Assembly: GCF_013266755.1 (NCBI RefSeq)
Contig: NZ_JABRWJ010000002.1
Span: 310,001 to 374,000, forward strand
DNA from: Pseudaquabacterium terrae
GTDB taxonomy: Bacteria > Pseudomonadota > Gammaproteobacteria > Burkholderiales > Burkholderiaceae_C
Direction: 5' to 3'
Length of the DNA stretch: 64,000 bases
Below the pieces are notes generated by a model. That model had not been told where the DNA came from. It saw only the letters and a list, made by a program, of their open reading frames with translations, and made no database searches. The position numbers were made by a program, and so were the translations under genes. Positions 38,348-51,114 of this stretch are shown piece after piece. The first letter of the stretch is position 1. Each line of letters opens with the position of its first letter.

Positions 38348-39229
38348 ATGATTCTATCGGGCCTATCCTCGGGCGCCGGGTCGACCTGGGGCCTCGCCGG
38401 CAGCACGCTCGGCGCGGCACCGCTGGCCCTGGCGTTGGCGTCGGTGCTGGCCTATGCGATCGCGGCCTGGCCGCAGCGCGCCGCGGCCATCGCCGGCGAG
38501 GCGACCACGCCGAGCATTTCACGCGTGCAGGCGCCGGCGCTGGTTGCCGGCTGGATGCTGCATGCCGTGCTGCTGGTGCTCGACATCAGCGGCTGGGGTC
38601 GCAGCGAGGTCGGTGCGCGGCTCGGCTTCGGACCGGTGCTGTCGCTGACGCTGTGGCTGGTCGTCGCGGTGCACATCGTCGAGAGCCGATTCGTGCCGCT
38701 GCCCTCGGTGCGGCGTGCGCTCGCCGCGGGCGGCGCGATGGCCGTCGTGCTTGCCTGGGCCTTTCCGGGGGACGTGCGCGCGATGCCCTCGCCGTGGGCG
38801 CCGCTGCATTGGGTGCTCGGCGTCGCATCGTACGGGCTCTTCGGCGCCGCGGTGCTGCATGCGTGGCTGCTCGATGGGGCCGAACGCCAGCTGCGCCGGC
38901 ACACGCCGCCGGTGCACGGACCGCTCGGCCTGCCGCTGCTTCGGCTCGAGCGGCTGACCTTTCGTTTCGTCGAGGCCGGCTTCGTCGTGTTGACGCTGGC
39001 GCTGGTGCTCGGCTTCGTCACCGCGTCGCGCTGGCGCTGGGATCACAAGACGGTGTTCTCGCTGCTCGGCTGGGGCGTCTTCGCGGCCTTGATCGGTGGC
39101 CGGCTGCTGCGCGGCTGGCGCGGCCGCCGCGCGACACGCTGGCTGTACGTCGGCACCGTGCTGCTGCTGCTGGCTTACGCCGGTTCGCGCTTCGTGTTCG
39201 AAGTCGTGCTTGGCCGCAACGCGGCCTGA
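38348..39229 (+). CDS. Cytochrome c assembly (CcsA/YpjD-like) membrane protein
   Basis: 293 residues with about eight membrane helices and the conserved tryptophan/histidine pattern of the CcmC/CcsA haem-handling family (PLHWVLGVASYGLFGAAVLHA, RWRWDHKTVFSLLGW). Proteobacterial YpjD-type members beside ffh are poorly characterised; a role in haem or cytochrome c maturation is inferred. ATG 38348. It is followed after 13 nt by the PP0621 gene and then pilS, a conserved order in Burkholderiales. Confidence 0.82.
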   Translation: MILSGLSSGAGSTWGLAGSTLGAAPLALALASVLAYAIAAWPQRAAAIAGEATTPSISRVQAPALVAGWMLHAVLLVLDISGWGRSEVGARLGFGPVLSLTLWLVVAVHIVESRFVPLPSVRRALAAGGAMAVVLAWAFPGDVRAMPSPWAPLHWVLGVASYGLFGAAVLHAWLLDGAERQLRRHTPPVHGPLGLPLLRLERLTFRFVEAGFVVLTLALVLGFVTASRWRWDHKTVFSLLGWGVFAALIGGRLLRGWRGRRATRWLYVGTVLLLLAYAGSRFVFEVVLGRNAA

Positions 39230-39242
39230 AGGCTCATCCGGC

Positions 39243-39491
39243 ATGAAATACCTGCTCGTTCTGCTGGTGATCGGCATCGGCCTGTGGATGGTGACGCGAC
39301 GCCTGCGCCGGCCGGCGCCGCCGAAGCCGCAGGCGCCCGCCGAGCCGAAGGTGCCGGCCCCCGCGGCGATGGTCGAGTGCGCGCACTGCGGCCTGCACCT
39401 GCCGGCCGCCGACGCGGTGCTCGAGGGCCGCCACGTCTATTGCGGCGAAGCGCACCGGCTGCTCGGCCCGCGCGCATCCGATGGCCGGTGA
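39243..39491 (+). CDS. PP0621-family protein
   Basis: 82 residues: one N-terminal membrane helix (YLLVLLVIGIGLWMV), a proline-rich linker, then a small treble-clef-like cysteine pair domain (ECAHCGLHLP ... HVYCGEAH). The cysteines suggest a bound zinc. The family sits almost always just upstream of pilS; function unknown. It overlaps pilS by 11 nt. Confidence 0.8.
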   Translation: MKYLLVLLVIGIGLWMVTRRLRRPAPPKPQAPAEPKVPAPAAMVECAHCGLHLPAADAVLEGRHVYCGEAHRLLGPRASDGR

Positions 39492-41460
39492 CCGCGGCGC
39501 GGCGTCGCCGCGTTCGCGCTCGGCGGGCGGCTCGGCGACCGCCGCGCGCGACGAGCGGCGCAGCAACGACCGCCGCAGCAACGACCGCCGTCGCAGCGAC
39601 CGACGCCAGGCCGATCGGCGCCAGGGTGATCGCCGCCAGCTGCCGCGCGACGACGACGAGGACTCGTGGTTCGGTGCGCTGGCCGGCGGCGCGCGTTCGA
39701 CATTCCTCGGCGAGCGCGATGCCGGGCTGTGGGCCGACGAGGAGGGCGAGGCGGCCACCGAGAGCCGCTTTCTCGCGCGCGAGGCGCGGCGCATCGTCTC
39801 CACCGAGGGCAGCGCGCTGCGGCGTGTCTTCCGCGCCTACCTGATGGCACGGGCGGTGCTCGGCACCGCATTGGCGCTGACGCCGTGGATCATGAGCGTG
39901 ATGGGGGCGCGGCTGTCGCTGCCGATGCTCGCGGTGTGCCTGGGTTATGCGGCGCAGGCGCTGTCGATGTGGCTGCTGCCGGGCCGCGGCGACGTGGCGG
40001 CGGCGGCCGCGCGGCCGCGGCTGGCGCGCCGCCAATGGGCGCTGACGATCGGTGTCGATCTGCTGGCCTTCTCGACGCTGTACCTGATCGATCCGGGCGC
40101 GCAACTGAACTTCGCCGCATTGCTGGCGCTGCCGGTGCTGATGGCCGGCGCGATGACCAAGCGCCTGGCCGCGCTGGCGACGGCGGCTTTCGTCACGCTG
40201 GTGTTGCTGGCGGGCGTCTGGCGCAGCGCGCTCGGCGGACAGTTCACCGTCGCGCTGTTGACGCAAGCCGGCCTGGCCGGCGTCGGTGCCTTCGTCATCA
40301 CGCTGCTGTCGGGTGAGCTCGCGCAGCGGCTCGCGCGCGAGGAGCGGGCGGCACGCGGCAGCCTGGCGCTGGCGCGGCAGCAGGCGCGGCTGAACCGGCT
40401 GGTGATCGAAGAGATGGCCGACGGCGTCATGGTCGTCGACCGGCGCTGCCGCGTGCGCACGGCCAATCCGGCGGCACGCGCGATGCTCGGCGTCGCCGCG
40501 AACGCGCGCACGTCGTCATTCACGTTGCACGACGATCCGGCGTGGGCGACGCTGCTGTCGGCGGTCGAGCTGGCCTACGGCCTCGGTCACTGGCCCGAGG
40601 CGTTGCGCGAGATCAGCCTGCCCGGCACCGGCGGCTCGGCGCGCACGGTGCAGGTGCGCGCGCGCTTCACGCGCCGCGGCGGCATCGACGAAGACACCAC
40701 GCCGCCCGAGGATGTCTGCGTGCTGTTTCTCGAAGACCTGCGCAGCGTGCAGGCCCGCATGCGGCAGGAGAAGCTGGCGGCGATGGGCCGGGTCTCGGCG
40801 GGCATCGCGCACGAGATCCGCAACCCGCTGGCGGCGATCGCGCAGGCCAACGCGCTGATGCTGGAAGACCCGCTGCCGGCACCGCAGCAGCGGCTCGCCC
40901 GCATCGTCGAGGACAACGTCGAGCGGCTCAAGCGCATCGTCGACGACGTGATGGCGGTGGCGCCCGGCGCCGAATCCCAGCAGCGGGTCATCGATGCCAG
41001 CACCGAGGTCGCGCGCATCGTCGCCGAATGGCGGGCCACCAGCGGGCTCGGCGCGGCCGACGCCGATCGCCTCGACGTGCGCCTGCCGAGCGAGCGGCTG
41101 CCGGTGCTGTTCGATGCCGAGCATCTGCGCCGCGTGCTGGTGAACCTGCTCGACAACGCGCGCCGCCACGGCAGCGAAACGCCCGGTGCGGTGCGCCTCG
41201 AGCTGCTGCCGCGCCCGAAGGAGGGCGGTGCGCTGCTGGCGGTGGCCAGCGACGGCGCGCCGATTGCCCCGGAGGTCGAGCACCATCTGTTCGAACCGTT
41301 CTTCTCGACGCGCAGCCGCGGCACCGGACTCGGCCTGTACATTTGCCGCGAGCTGTGCGAACGTCACCGCGCCAGCATCGAATACCGTCCCGGTCCGCCG
41401 GGCGATCGCCATCGCAACGTGTTCCGCGTCTCGATGCGCGGCGCACCTGCTGCACCGTAG
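39481..41460 (+). CDS. pilS: PilS sensor histidine kinase
   Basis: 659 residues. Order: an unusual arginine-rich repeat head (residues about 26-53, (R)RSND/RRQAD units), a cytoplasmic stretch, about six membrane helices (120-280), a PAS domain (about 300-420), HisKA with phospho-acceptor in GIAHEIRNPLAAI, and HATPase (VNLLDNARRHG, GTGLGLYICRELCERH). It forms a two-component system with PilR for type IV pilus control. The start at ATG 39481 overlaps PP0621, and the repeat head depends on that start. Confidence 0.92.
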   Translation: MAGDRGAASPRSRSAGGSATAARDERRSNDRRSNDRRRSDRRQADRRQGDRRQLPRDDDEDSWFGALAGGARSTFLGERDAGLWADEEGEAATESRFLAREARRIVSTEGSALRRVFRAYLMARAVLGTALALTPWIMSVMGARLSLPMLAVCLGYAAQALSMWLLPGRGDVAAAAARPRLARRQWALTIGVDLLAFSTLYLIDPGAQLNFAALLALPVLMAGAMTKRLAALATAAFVTLVLLAGVWRSALGGQFTVALLTQAGLAGVGAFVITLLSGELAQRLAREERAARGSLALARQQARLNRLVIEEMADGVMVVDRRCRVRTANPAARAMLGVAANARTSSFTLHDDPAWATLLSAVELAYGLGHWPEALREISLPGTGGSARTVQVRARFTRRGGIDEDTTPPEDVCVLFLEDLRSVQARMRQEKLAAMGRVSAGIAHEIRNPLAAIAQANALMLEDPLPAPQQRLARIVEDNVERLKRIVDDVMAVAPGAESQQRVIDASTEVARIVAEWRATSGLGAADADRLDVRLPSERLPVLFDAEHLRRVLVNLLDNARRHGSETPGAVRLELLPRPKEGGALLAVASDGAPIAPEVEHHLFEPFFSTRSRGTGLGLYICRELCERHRASIEYRPGPPGDRHRNVFRVSMRGAPAAP

Positions 41461-41471
41461 AAGCTGCCGAC

Positions 41472-43008
<1,537 letters not shown>

Positions 43009-43019
<11 letters not shown>

Positions 43020-43587
43020 GCCAACCTGGTCCGACGACGGGTGGTGGACGGCGGCGCGGCGCATCGATTCACCGAACCACGGCCCGCGGCCCGACGCGGT
43101 CGCGATCGAACTGGTGGTGCTGCACTCGATCAGCCTGCCGCCGGGCGAATACGGCGGCGACCAGATCGAGCGCTTCTTTACCAACCGGCTCGACATCGCC
43201 GAGCATCCGTACTTCGAGCGCCTGCGCGGCGTGCAGGTCTCGGCGCACTTCGTGATCCGCCGCGACGGCGAAGTGCTGCAGTTCGTGTCGACCGAGCGCC
43301 GGGCCTGGCACGCCGGCCGCTCGCAGTGGGCCGGCCGCGACGACTGCAATTCCTGGTCGATCGGCATCGAGCTCGAAGGACTCGAGGGCGAGCGCTTCGA
43401 GCCGGCGCAATACGCCGCCCTCGTGCCGCTGCTGCGTGCGCTGCGGCGGCGTCATCCGATTCGCGCCGTGGTCGGGCACGAGCACGTCGCGCCGCAGCGC
43501 AAGCAGGACCCCGGACCCGGCTTCGATTGGGCCGGACTGCGGCGCCGTCTGCGCTGGTCGCCGCGCCGCTTTCCGGCCGCGACCTGA
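43009..43587 (+). CDS. ampD: 1,6-anhydro-N-acetylmuramyl-L-alanine amidase AmpD
   Basis: 192 residues from ATG 43009, which lies inside the 3' end of pilR. Zinc ligands and family blocks: VLHSISLPPGEYGG, VSAHFVIRRDGEVLQFV, AWHAG, SIGIELEG, VVGHEHVAPQRKQDPGPGFDW. It acts in the cytoplasm on recycled cell-wall muropeptides and thereby keeps AmpC beta-lactamase induction low in species that have it. Confidence 0.94.
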
Positions 43588-43664
43588 GGCGCTGCGTCGC
43601 GCGGGGGTCGGCGTCTGCAGCGCTAGCACAAACGCGGCGCTGGTCGGGGAAAGTCCGGTGGTGT

Positions 43665-43711
43665 ACGCTATAGGTAGTGTCTAGAGTACCGCGTGGCCCT
43701 AGATGTAGTGT
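43665..43711. promoter_or_regulatory. Pair of NrdR-like boxes upstream of nrdA
   Basis: ACGCTATAGGTAGTGT (43665-43680) and GCCCTAGATGTAGTGT (43696-43711) both resemble the NrdR consensus ACACTATATATAGTGT in their CTA...TAGTGT core. They are exactly 31 bases apart, the three-turn spacing typical of paired NrdR sites. They lie 124-170 bases upstream of the nrdA ATG. Confidence 0.65.
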
Positions 43712-43834
43712 CTTCGGTCCACCGGCGCTCCACGGCATCTCCACAGCCTTATCCACACCCGACCGATTGATTGCCTGTCTGGCCGCCCGCTGCGCGGCCC
43801 GATCGGTCGACTGCTGCCAGAAAGAGGAGTACGC

Positions 43835-46716
<2,882 letters not shown>

Positions 46717-46732
<16 letters not shown>

Positions 46733-46750
46733 TCGAAGCCTGTCAGTGAT
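46717..46750. repeat. 17-bp tandem duplication across the nrdA stop codon
   Basis: CGAAGCTTGTCAGTGAT (46717-46733) is followed immediately by CGAAGCCTGTCAGTGAT (46734-46750), with one T/C difference. The first copy holds the last codons and the TGA of nrdA; the second is untranslated. Confidence 0.9.
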
Positions 46751-46812
46751 GCGCGATGAACCGCACCGCATGACGACGATGTGGTGCGGCCGCGCGGGGT
46801 CCCTCGCGCATG

Positions 46813-46832
46813 CGTTGCGATGCTGCGCAACG
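46813..46832. repeat. Hairpin in the nrdA-nrdB gap
   Basis: CGTTGCG-ATGCTG-CGCAACG is a perfect seven-base-pair stem with a six-base loop. No T-run follows, so it is not a standard terminator. It may affect the nrdA-nrdB transcript by processing or stabilisation. Confidence 0.5.
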
Positions 46833-46876
46833 ATGCACGAGGGCAACAACGAGGCCGCGCAAAAGTCAAGAAGTGC

Positions 46877-46905
46877 TTGGTGTTTGAACACAACACTCCG
46901 ATAAT
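46877..46905 (+). promoter_or_regulatory. Candidate sigma-70 promoter for nrdB
   Basis: TTGGTG (46877-46882), a 17-base spacer and GATAAT (46900-46905) lie about 24 bases before the nrdB ATG. The local sequence is AT-richer than its surroundings. It would allow nrdB to be transcribed separately from nrdA. Confidence 0.5.
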
Positions 46906-46928
46906 TCGAGACCATAGGAAGCACACAC

Positions 46929-48170
46929 ATGCTGGTCTGGGAAGACGACGTTCGACTCCCATCGACGACTCAATCGAAAGGCAGTGCGACACCGATGGCC
47001 GGTGACGCGCTTGCGCATCAATCGACGACGCTGCAGCCGCCGCAGTTGCAGCCAATCACCGCGCTGCAAGCAGCGGTGCCTTCGACCTCACCGACACAAG
47101 CGACGCGCGCACCGCAAGCCGCGACGCAAGCGCAGGCCGCAGTGAAGAACACGCGCCGCGTCACCGCGGCCGAGAAGCGCATCATCAACGGCCAGACCGA
47201 CGTCAACCAGCTGGTGCCGTTCAAGTACAAGTGGGCGTGGGAGAAGTACCTCGCGACCTGCGCGAACCACTGGATGCCGCAAGAGGTCAACATGTCGCGC
47301 GACATCGCGACCTGGAAGGATCCCAACGGCCTGACCGAAGACGAACGCCGCATCATCAAGCGCAACCTCGGCTTCTTCGTCACGGCCGATTCGCTCGCGG
47401 CGAACAACATCGTGCTCGGCACCTACCGTCACGTCACGGCGCCCGAAGCGCGCCAGTTCCTGCTGCGCCAGGCCTTCGAAGAAGCGATCCACACGCACGC
47501 CTACCAGTACATCGTCGAGTCGCTCGGTCTCGATGAAGGCGAGATCTTCAATGCGTACCACGAGGTCTCGTCGATCCGCGAGAAGGACGAGTTCCTGATC
47601 CCGTTCATCGACGCGATCATGGATCCGAACTTCAAGACCGGCACGCTCGAGACCGACCAGACGCTGCTGCGTTCGATCATCGTCTTCGCGTGCCTGATGG
47701 AAGGCCTGTTCTTCTACGTCGGCTTCACGCAGATCCTCGCGCTCGGCCGTCAGAACAAGATGACCGGCGCAGCGGAGCAGTACCAGTACATCCTGCGCGA
47801 CGAGTCGATGCACTGCAACTTCGGCATCGACCTGATCAACCAGATCAAGCTCGAGAACCCGCAGCTGTGGACGCCCGAGTTCAAGGCCGAGATCAAGGCC
47901 CTGTTCCTGAAGGCCGTCGAGCTCGAGTACCGCTATGCCGAGGACACGATGCCGCGCGGTGTGCTCGGCCTCAACGCTTCGATGTTCAAGGGCTACCTGC
48001 GCTACATCGCCAACCGGCGTGCAACGCAGATCGGCCTCGAAGCGCTCTTCCCGAACGAAGAAAACCCGTTCCCGTGGATGAGCGAAATGATCGACCTGAA
48101 GAAGGAAAGGAATTTCTTCGAAACCCGCGTCATCGAATACCAATCCGGTGGCGCATTGAGTTGGGACTGA
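46929..48170 (+). CDS. nrdB: Ribonucleoside-diphosphate reductase, beta subunit (class Ia)
   Basis: 413 residues from ATG 46929 ([11 protein letters not shown]). An Ala/Gln/Thr-rich N-terminal extension of about 75 residues precedes the ferritin-like core. Di-iron ligands are all present: D154 (TADSLAANN), E185 and H188 ([11 protein letters not shown]), E258 (LMEGLFF), E292 and H295 (RDESMHCNF). The radical tyrosine is Y192, so this is a Tyr-radical class Ia protein, not the Tyr-less class Ic type. It supplies the radical for NrdA. Confidence 0.95.
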   Translation: MLVWEDDVRLPSTTQSKGSATPMAGDALAHQSTTLQPPQLQPITALQAAVPSTSPTQATRAPQAATQAQAAVKNTRRVTAAEKRIINGQTDVNQLVPFKYKWAWEKYLATCANHWMPQEVNMSRDIATWKDPNGLTEDERRIIKRNLGFFVTADSLAANNIVLGTYRHVTAPEARQFLLRQAFEEAIHTHAYQYIVESLGLDEGEIFNAYHEVSSIREKDEFLIPFIDAIMDPNFKTGTLETDQTLLRSIIVFACLMEGLFFYVGFTQILALGRQNKMTGAAEQYQYILRDESMHCNFGIDLINQIKLENPQLWTPEFKAEIKALFLKAVELEYRYAEDTMPRGVLGLNASMFKGYLRYIANRRATQIGLEALFPNEENPFPWMSEMIDLKKERNFFETRVIEYQSGGALSWD

Positions 48171-48331
48171 TCGATCCGGCGCGCACAAGCCGGACGGTCG
48201 TCCCGACACGGGATCAAGATCCGCAGCCGTTTCACCGAGGCCGATAGAAGTCTCGGACACGGTTGCTCCCCAGTTCATCGGCGCGGATGAAGAAGCCGGC
48301 ATCAACCGGCACGCATCCGAATCGATGAATG

Positions 48332-48356
48332 GCCCCATCGCTCGAGCGGCTGGGGC
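48332..48356. repeat. Inverted repeat upstream of the H1-like gene
   Basis: GCCCCA ... TGGGGC arms with an internal GCTCGAGC palindrome form a stem 30 nt before the ATG of the histone-like gene. No poly-T follows. It may be a weak terminator for nrdB or a leader structure. Confidence 0.4.
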
Positions 48357-48386
48357 GTGTTTCGCAACTTGATCAAGGAGATCGTC

Positions 48387-48836
48387 ATGGCAACTGCGAA
48401 GAAGGCTCCGGCCAAGAAGGCTGCAGCGAAGAAGCCGTCGGCAGCCAAAAAGGCGCCGGCCAAGAAGGCCGCACCGGCCAAGAAGGCCGCACCGGCCAAG
48501 AAGGCCGCACCGGCCAAGAAGGCCGCCGCGAAGAAGGCGCCCGCGAAGAAGGCACCGGCGAAGAAGGCCGCGCCGGCGAAGAAGGCGGCACCGGCCAAGA
48601 AGGCCGCCGCGAAGAAGGCGCCGGCCAAGAAGGCGGCACCGGCGAAGAAGGCGGCTGCGAAGAAGGCGGCACCGGCGAAGAAGGCGGCTGCGAAGAAGGC
48701 CCCGGCGAAGAAGGCTGCCGCGAAGAAGGCGCCGGCTTCCCCCGCTGCCCCTGCGGCGGCCCCTGCAGCGCCTGCGGCGAAAACCGCGCTGAGCCCTGCC
48801 GCCGCGTGGCCGTTCCCGACCGGGAACAAGCCGTAA
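48387..48836 (+). CDS. Histone H1-like Lys/Ala-rich DNA-binding protein
   Basis: 149 residues from ATG 48387 with AAGGAG upstream. The first ~125 residues are tandem [13 protein letters not shown] repeats, basic and like the tail of histone H1, AlgP or bacterial HctB-type proteins. The last ~28 residues are Ala/Pro-rich, ending WPFPTGNKP. It probably binds DNA or RNA non-specifically. The DNA repeat (AAGAAGGC units) is prone to copy-number change. A strong terminator follows. Confidence 0.85.
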   Translation: MATAKKAPAKKAAAKKPSAAKKAPAKKAAPAKKAAPAKKAAPAKKAAAKKAPAKKAPAKKAAPAKKAAPAKKAAAKKAPAKKAAPAKKAAAKKAAPAKKAAAKKAPAKKAAAKKAPASPAAPAAAPAAPAAKTALSPAAAWPFPTGNKP

Positions 48837-48858
48837 GCGGCGTGCGTTAGCCCTTGAA

Positions 48859-48886
48859 GAACCCGGCCTCGTGCCGGGTTTTTCTT
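48859..48886 (+). terminator. Terminator after the H1-like gene
   Basis: AACCCGGC-CTCGT-GCCGGGTT followed by TTTCTTCT is an eight-base-pair stem with a T-rich tail, 23 nt past the stop. It may also stop transcripts arriving from the opposite strand. Confidence 0.85.
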
Positions 48887-48896
48887 CTCTGTTGGC

Positions 48897-49991
48897 TCAG
48901 GCGCTCTTCACTCGATCTTCCAATTGATCGAGGTTCAACTCCAGCATGCGCTGGATCTCACGGTGTCTTGCAAGCGCGTGCGACGCGAGCATCGAACAAT
49001 CCTTCAGGTACCGCTCGCCCATGCGCTCCTGGACCTGGGCGAGTCGGGCCAGCAGGTAGGCGAGGTCATCCGCTTCGAGCTCGGCATGGGATGCAGCCGC
49101 GGCTTGCAATGCGAATTCGCTGACGTGGTCGAACAGCTCGAGATGCACCAGGCACCACGCCTGATCGACCGCCACCAGAGGCCGAAAGCGAGGCGCCAAC
49201 TCTTTCTTGTCGATCGAGGCGAGCATCATCAAGGCTTCATGGAACTTGCCTTCGACCGCCAGCAACTCGCCCTGCAGCATCGGCACCATCAGGCGAAGTG
49301 ACTCGGTGCCGATGGCGGCGTCGTAGTTGAATGCCGAGGCCGCCTCCATCGAGGCCTGTTTCACCTCGGCCGACATCGGATTGCCCAAGGCATCCGCCAG
49401 GCGCACATTGGCCGTGCGATAGGCGGCCATGTTGTGCATCAATGCGCTCATCGTTGCGCCGTCGCCCTCGGCGGTGGCGTGCCGGCGTGCCCGCTCGTAC
49501 CAGGGGCGCGCCTTCTTGAAGCTGCCCGTGAAGTGGAATGCATCGGCGAGCACCAGTGACGCCCGGGCACGGGCCTGGTGGTCGTCCTCCGGCGCCTGCG
49601 TCAACGCTTCCTCGATGAAGCGCACCATCGAGTCGTAGCGGCTGTCGTTGAAATCGATGAGGGCCATCCACGCCGCGCTGCACGGCCATGCGCGCGTGAC
49701 CTTGAACGTCGCCGCCAATCCGTACGCACCGCGAAAGCGGTCGCAGGCGGCCGTCGAGCGCATCTGGAAGTAGTGCAGCATGCCCTCGGCCAGCATCAAC
49801 CAGCAGGCGACCTCCGGATCGATGCGGTTGCCGAAGTGAGCCTTGACGCTGTCCATCCACTTCATTGCCGCGTCGACCTGGCCTTGCCGCGCGAAGTGCG
49901 AGGCCGCCCGGCAGACGTCGCGCGCCCAGGACACGCTGTCGGTGCTGGTTCGAATGCGCTTGTCGAGTTCCGCCAACAGGATCGAGCCCAT
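48897..49991 (-). CDS. TPR-like helical protein, tandem paralogue 3
   Basis: 364 residues from ATG 49991 (MGSILLAELDKRIR), chosen because it aligns with both paralogues; a TTG at 49997 is in frame. It is predicted all-helical with TPR-like helix pairs (ARASLVLADAFHFTGSFKKA RPWYERARRHA...). No signal peptide, membrane helix or catalytic motif. It shares most residues with the two upstream copies, including a near-invariant block FKKARPWYERARRHATAEGD followed by GATMSALMHNMAA. It is the most diverged copy at the C-terminus. The ATG is 2 nt past the stop of copy 2. Function unknown; a protein-binding scaffold is inferred. Confidence 0.72.
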   Translation of the reverse strand: MGSILLAELDKRIRTSTDSVSWARDVCRAASHFARQGQVDAAMKWMDSVKAHFGNRIDPEVACWLMLAEGMLHYFQMRSTAACDRFRGAYGLAATFKVTRAWPCSAAWMALIDFNDSRYDSMVRFIEEALTQAPEDDHQARARASLVLADAFHFTGSFKKARPWYERARRHATAEGDGATMSALMHNMAAYRTANVRLADALGNPMSAEVKQASMEAASAFNYDAAIGTESLRLMVPMLQGELLAVEGKFHEALMMLASIDKKELAPRFRPLVAVDQAWCLVHLELFDHVSEFALQAAAASHAELEADDLAYLLARLAQVQERMGERYLKDCSMLASHALARHREIQRMLELNLDQLEDRVKSA

Positions 49992-49993
49992 CG

Positions 49994-51112
49994 TCAATTC
50001 CCTGCCGCGGGTGTGAGGTAGTCCTTCATGCGTGCGTCGAGCTCATCGAGCTTGCCTTCGAGTGCGGCCTGGGCACGGCGGTGCTTCGCCAATGCGCGAG
50101 TTGCCAGCTCCGAACAGTCCTTCACATACTGCCGATCCATGCGTTCCTGAGTCCTGGCGAGCCGGGCATACAGGTACGCCAAGTCGTCGGTTTCCAGCTC
50201 GGTGTCATCGACACGCGCGGCCTCGAGCGCGAATTCGTCGACGTGCTCGAAGATCTCCAGCTGCACGAGACACCATGCGCGGTCCACTGCAACCAGCGGG
50301 CGAACGCGCTGCGGCAGGCACTTCGCATCGATCGAGGTCAACATCATCAACGCATCGTGAAACTTGCCCTGCACGGCCAACAGCTGTCCCTGGAGCATCG
50401 GCGCGCTCTCGCGCAGCCACGACGCCGTGCCGACAGCCGCGTCGTAGTTGAATGCTGACGCCGCTTCCATCGAAGCCTGCTTCGCCTCCGCCGGCATCTG
50501 GTCGCCGAAGGCATCGGCCAGGCGCACATTGGCCGTTCGGAATGCAGCCATGTTGTGCATCAGCGCGCTCATCGTCGCGCCGTCGCCTTCGGCGGTGGCG
50601 TGCCGGCGCGCGCGTTCGTACCAAGGCCGCGCCTTCTTGAACGTGCCGGCGAAGTGGAAGGCATCGGCCATCACCAGCGACGCACGCGCGCGGGCCTGGT
50701 GGTCGTCCTCCGGCGCCAGCGTCAGCGCCTCTTCGATGAAGCGCAGCATCGAGTCGAAGCGGCTGTCGTTGAACTCGTTGAGCGCCATCCACGCGGCACA
50801 AGACGGCCGAGCGCGGGCCGCATCGAATGCCACGGCGAGGCCGTAGGCACCACGGAACAAGTCGTGCGCGGTGCCCGGGCGCACCTGGAAAAAGTGCAGC
50901 ATGCCTTCGCCCAGCATCAGCCAGCACGCGACTTCCGGATCGATGCGCTTGCCGAAGTGGCGCTTGACGCTGTCCATCCATTTCAGCGCCACGTCGACCT
51001 GGCCTTGCCGGGCGTAGTGCGATGCCGCGCGGCAGACGTCGCGTGCCCAGGAGACGCTGTCCGAACTGGCCCGGATGCGCTTGTCCAGCTCGCTCAACAG
51101 GATCGATACCAT
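49994..51112 (-). CDS. TPR-like helical protein, tandem paralogue 2
   Basis: 372 residues from ATG 51112 (MVSILLSELDKRIRASS). Same architecture as its neighbours: N-terminal block DSVSWARDVCRAASHYARQG, about five or six helix pairs, and a charged, probably coiled C-terminal helix (KHRRAQAALEGKLDELDARM). It is close to paralogue 1 by eye, with differences concentrated around residues 75-115 and 285-330. It sits between the other two with 2-nt gaps on both sides, so the three are one transcription unit. Function unknown. Confidence 0.72.
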   Translation of the reverse strand: MVSILLSELDKRIRASSDSVSWARDVCRAASHYARQGQVDVALKWMDSVKRHFGKRIDPEVACWLMLGEGMLHFFQVRPGTAHDLFRGAYGLAVAFDAARARPSCAAWMALNEFNDSRFDSMLRFIEEALTLAPEDDHQARARASLVMADAFHFAGTFKKARPWYERARRHATAEGDGATMSALMHNMAAFRTANVRLADAFGDQMPAEAKQASMEAASAFNYDAAVGTASWLRESAPMLQGQLLAVQGKFHDALMMLTSIDAKCLPQRVRPLVAVDRAWCLVQLEIFEHVDEFALEAARVDDTELETDDLAYLYARLARTQERMDRQYVKDCSELATRALAKHRRAQAALEGKLDELDARMKDYLTPAAGN

Positions 51113-51114
51113 CG

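Noticed and set aside
46877-46905. A closer -35, TTGAAC at 46884, for nrdB
   Set aside because: It leaves only a 10-base spacer to GATAAT; TTGGTG with 17 bases is the better reading.
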